A stretch of 37,644 nucleotides of DNA from CAZBPZ01 sp964493955 (GTDB taxonomy: Bacteria > Chloroflexota > Dehalococcoidia > Dehalococcoidales > Fen-1064): positions 1 through 37,644 of the forward strand of contig CAZBPZ010000006.1 of NCBI GenBank assembly GCA_964493955.1, given 5' to 3'. The notes under the pieces are model-generated. The model was not told the DNA's origin, ran no database searches, and saw only the letters and a list, made by a program, of their open reading frames with translations. Made by a program: the position numbers and the translations under genes. This document shows, one piece after another, positions 37,064 to 37,644 of the stretch (positions are counted from its first letter, which is position 1; each line of letters opens with the position of its first letter).

Positions 37064-37644
37064 TTACGTACCACCCTGCAGCTTCATCACCTTTGTCAGG
37101 GCGCGTACCGCCGCCGCCGAGTGCTCCAGTGCCGCCTTCTCCTCGTCCGTCAGCGCCAGCTCCACCACCCTGGTGACCCCGCCCCGCCCCAGCTTGACGG
37201 GTACGCTGATGACGGCGTCGCTGATACCGTACTCCCCTTCGAGGCGCACGGCGCACGGCAGGACCTGCTGGCGGTCGAAGAGAATTGCCTCCACCATCCG
37301 GGCAATGGCGGCCGAGGGTGCGTAGAAGGCGCTGCCGGTCTTGAGCAGGCCCACTATCTCCGCCCCGCCGTTGACGGTCCGCTCTACCAGCGCCTTCACC
37401 CTGTCCCCGGGCAGGAGCTCGGTGATGGGGATGCCACTGACGGTTGTCAGCCGGGGCAGGACCACCATGTTCCGGCCGTGCTCCCCCAGGACGCAGGCGG
37501 CCACGTCGTGCACCGAGACATTCAGCTCGGCGGCGACGAAGCTGGCCAGGCGGGCGCTATCAAGCACGCCGGAGAGGCCGATGACGCGCTGTCGCGGGAA
37601 CCGGCTGACGTGGATGGCCAGCTCCACCATGGCGTCGACGGGAT
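37064..37644 (-). CDS. mdh: Malate dehydrogenase (N-terminus beyond the window)
   Basis: The C-terminal 193 or so residues of an LDH/MDH-family NAD-dependent malate dehydrogenase. PVDAMVELAIHVSRFPRQRVIGLSG (split at the window edge) is the usual NP(L/V)D segment, followed by GVLDSARLASF, and GEHG holds the catalytic histidine. The arginine of GVLDSAR binds substrate carboxylate. The frame stays open to 37644, so the Rossmann half is missing; the apparent ATG at 37630 is internal. It leads the minus-strand run with the two fumarase genes. Confidence 0.9.
   Translation of the reverse strand, partial: PVDAMVELAIHVSRFPRQRVIGLSGVLDSARLASFVAAELNVSVHDVAACVLGEHGRNMVVLPRLTTVSGIPITELLPGDRVKALVERTVNGGAEIVGLLKTGSAFYAPSAAIARMVEAILFDRQQVLPCAVRLEGEYGISDAVISVPVKLGRGGVTRVVELALTDEEKAALEHSAAAVRALTKVMKLQGGT

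Overview
The window is one stretch of a GC-rich bacterial chromosome, in four contigs joined by three 100-N gaps (13484-13583, 25789-25888, 29998-30097), so it is probably a draft or metagenome-assembled genome. Gene content is housekeeping and points to an anaerobe: a four-subunit 2-oxoacid:ferredoxin oxidoreductase, a two-subunit class I (Fe-S) fumarase beside malate dehydrogenase, several radical-SAM, YkgJ-type and FmdB-type cysteine proteins, and a nickel-protein homologue (CooT). The B12-type radical SAM protein, the HIT proteins, the CooT/ABC cluster and the frequent GTG/TTG starts fit an anaerobic Chloroflexota lineage such as Dehalococcoidia. That placement is inference from family knowledge, not a computed phylogeny.

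Layout. 1-3025: end of an unknown gene, then gyrA. 3022-5692: radical SAM protein and a metallo-beta-lactamase-fold hydrolase on the minus strand, divergent from a HIT protein and a tiny zinc-finger ORF (5805-6443). 6564-6639: tRNA-Glu. 6720-8669: convergent VTT-domain (DedA-like) membrane protein and MFS transporter. 8745-9533: unknown protein followed by a doubly frameshifted flavoprotein. 9587-13372: minus-strand operon korD-korA-korB-korC-argC. 13590-18195: folC and two tandem MATE transporters. 18248-19849: fmdB-like gene, dtd and an SDR. 19948-23934: Fur regulator, small helical protein, CooT-like protein, metal-type ABC transporter and methyltransferase. 24063-29329: lgt convergent with a minus-strand group (tRNA-Ser, miaB, yajC, nadB, nadC). 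29441-31894: YkgJ protein, moaC, moaB and a pyruvate-kinase-C-like protein. 32018-34491: nadK, an ArgA-like acetyltransferase and two Nudix hydrolases. 34488-37644: minus-strand mdh, fumarase alpha, fumarase beta, hinT and an unknown gene.

Pathway links: fumarase and malate dehydrogenase form part of the C4 arm of central metabolism; KorABCD makes or uses 2-oxoglutarate; argC and the ArgA-like enzyme lead from glutamate to arginine; nadB, nadC and nadK serve NAD(P); moaC and moaB serve molybdopterin.

The most unusual signal is not a gene. Four unrelated spacers (upstream of gyrA, between the MATE genes, between moaC and moaB, between the fumarase genes) each carry a diverged direct repeat of the local gene end or gene start at an offset of exactly 75 bp, and two of the three assembly gaps are flanked by repeats of the same kind. 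Other recurring themes are promoters with a TGC extension before the -10 box, several genes with almost no 5' leader, and three convergent gene pairs whose stop codons interlock in the same CTAG tetranucleotide. No CRISPR array, prophage or insertion sequence was found.
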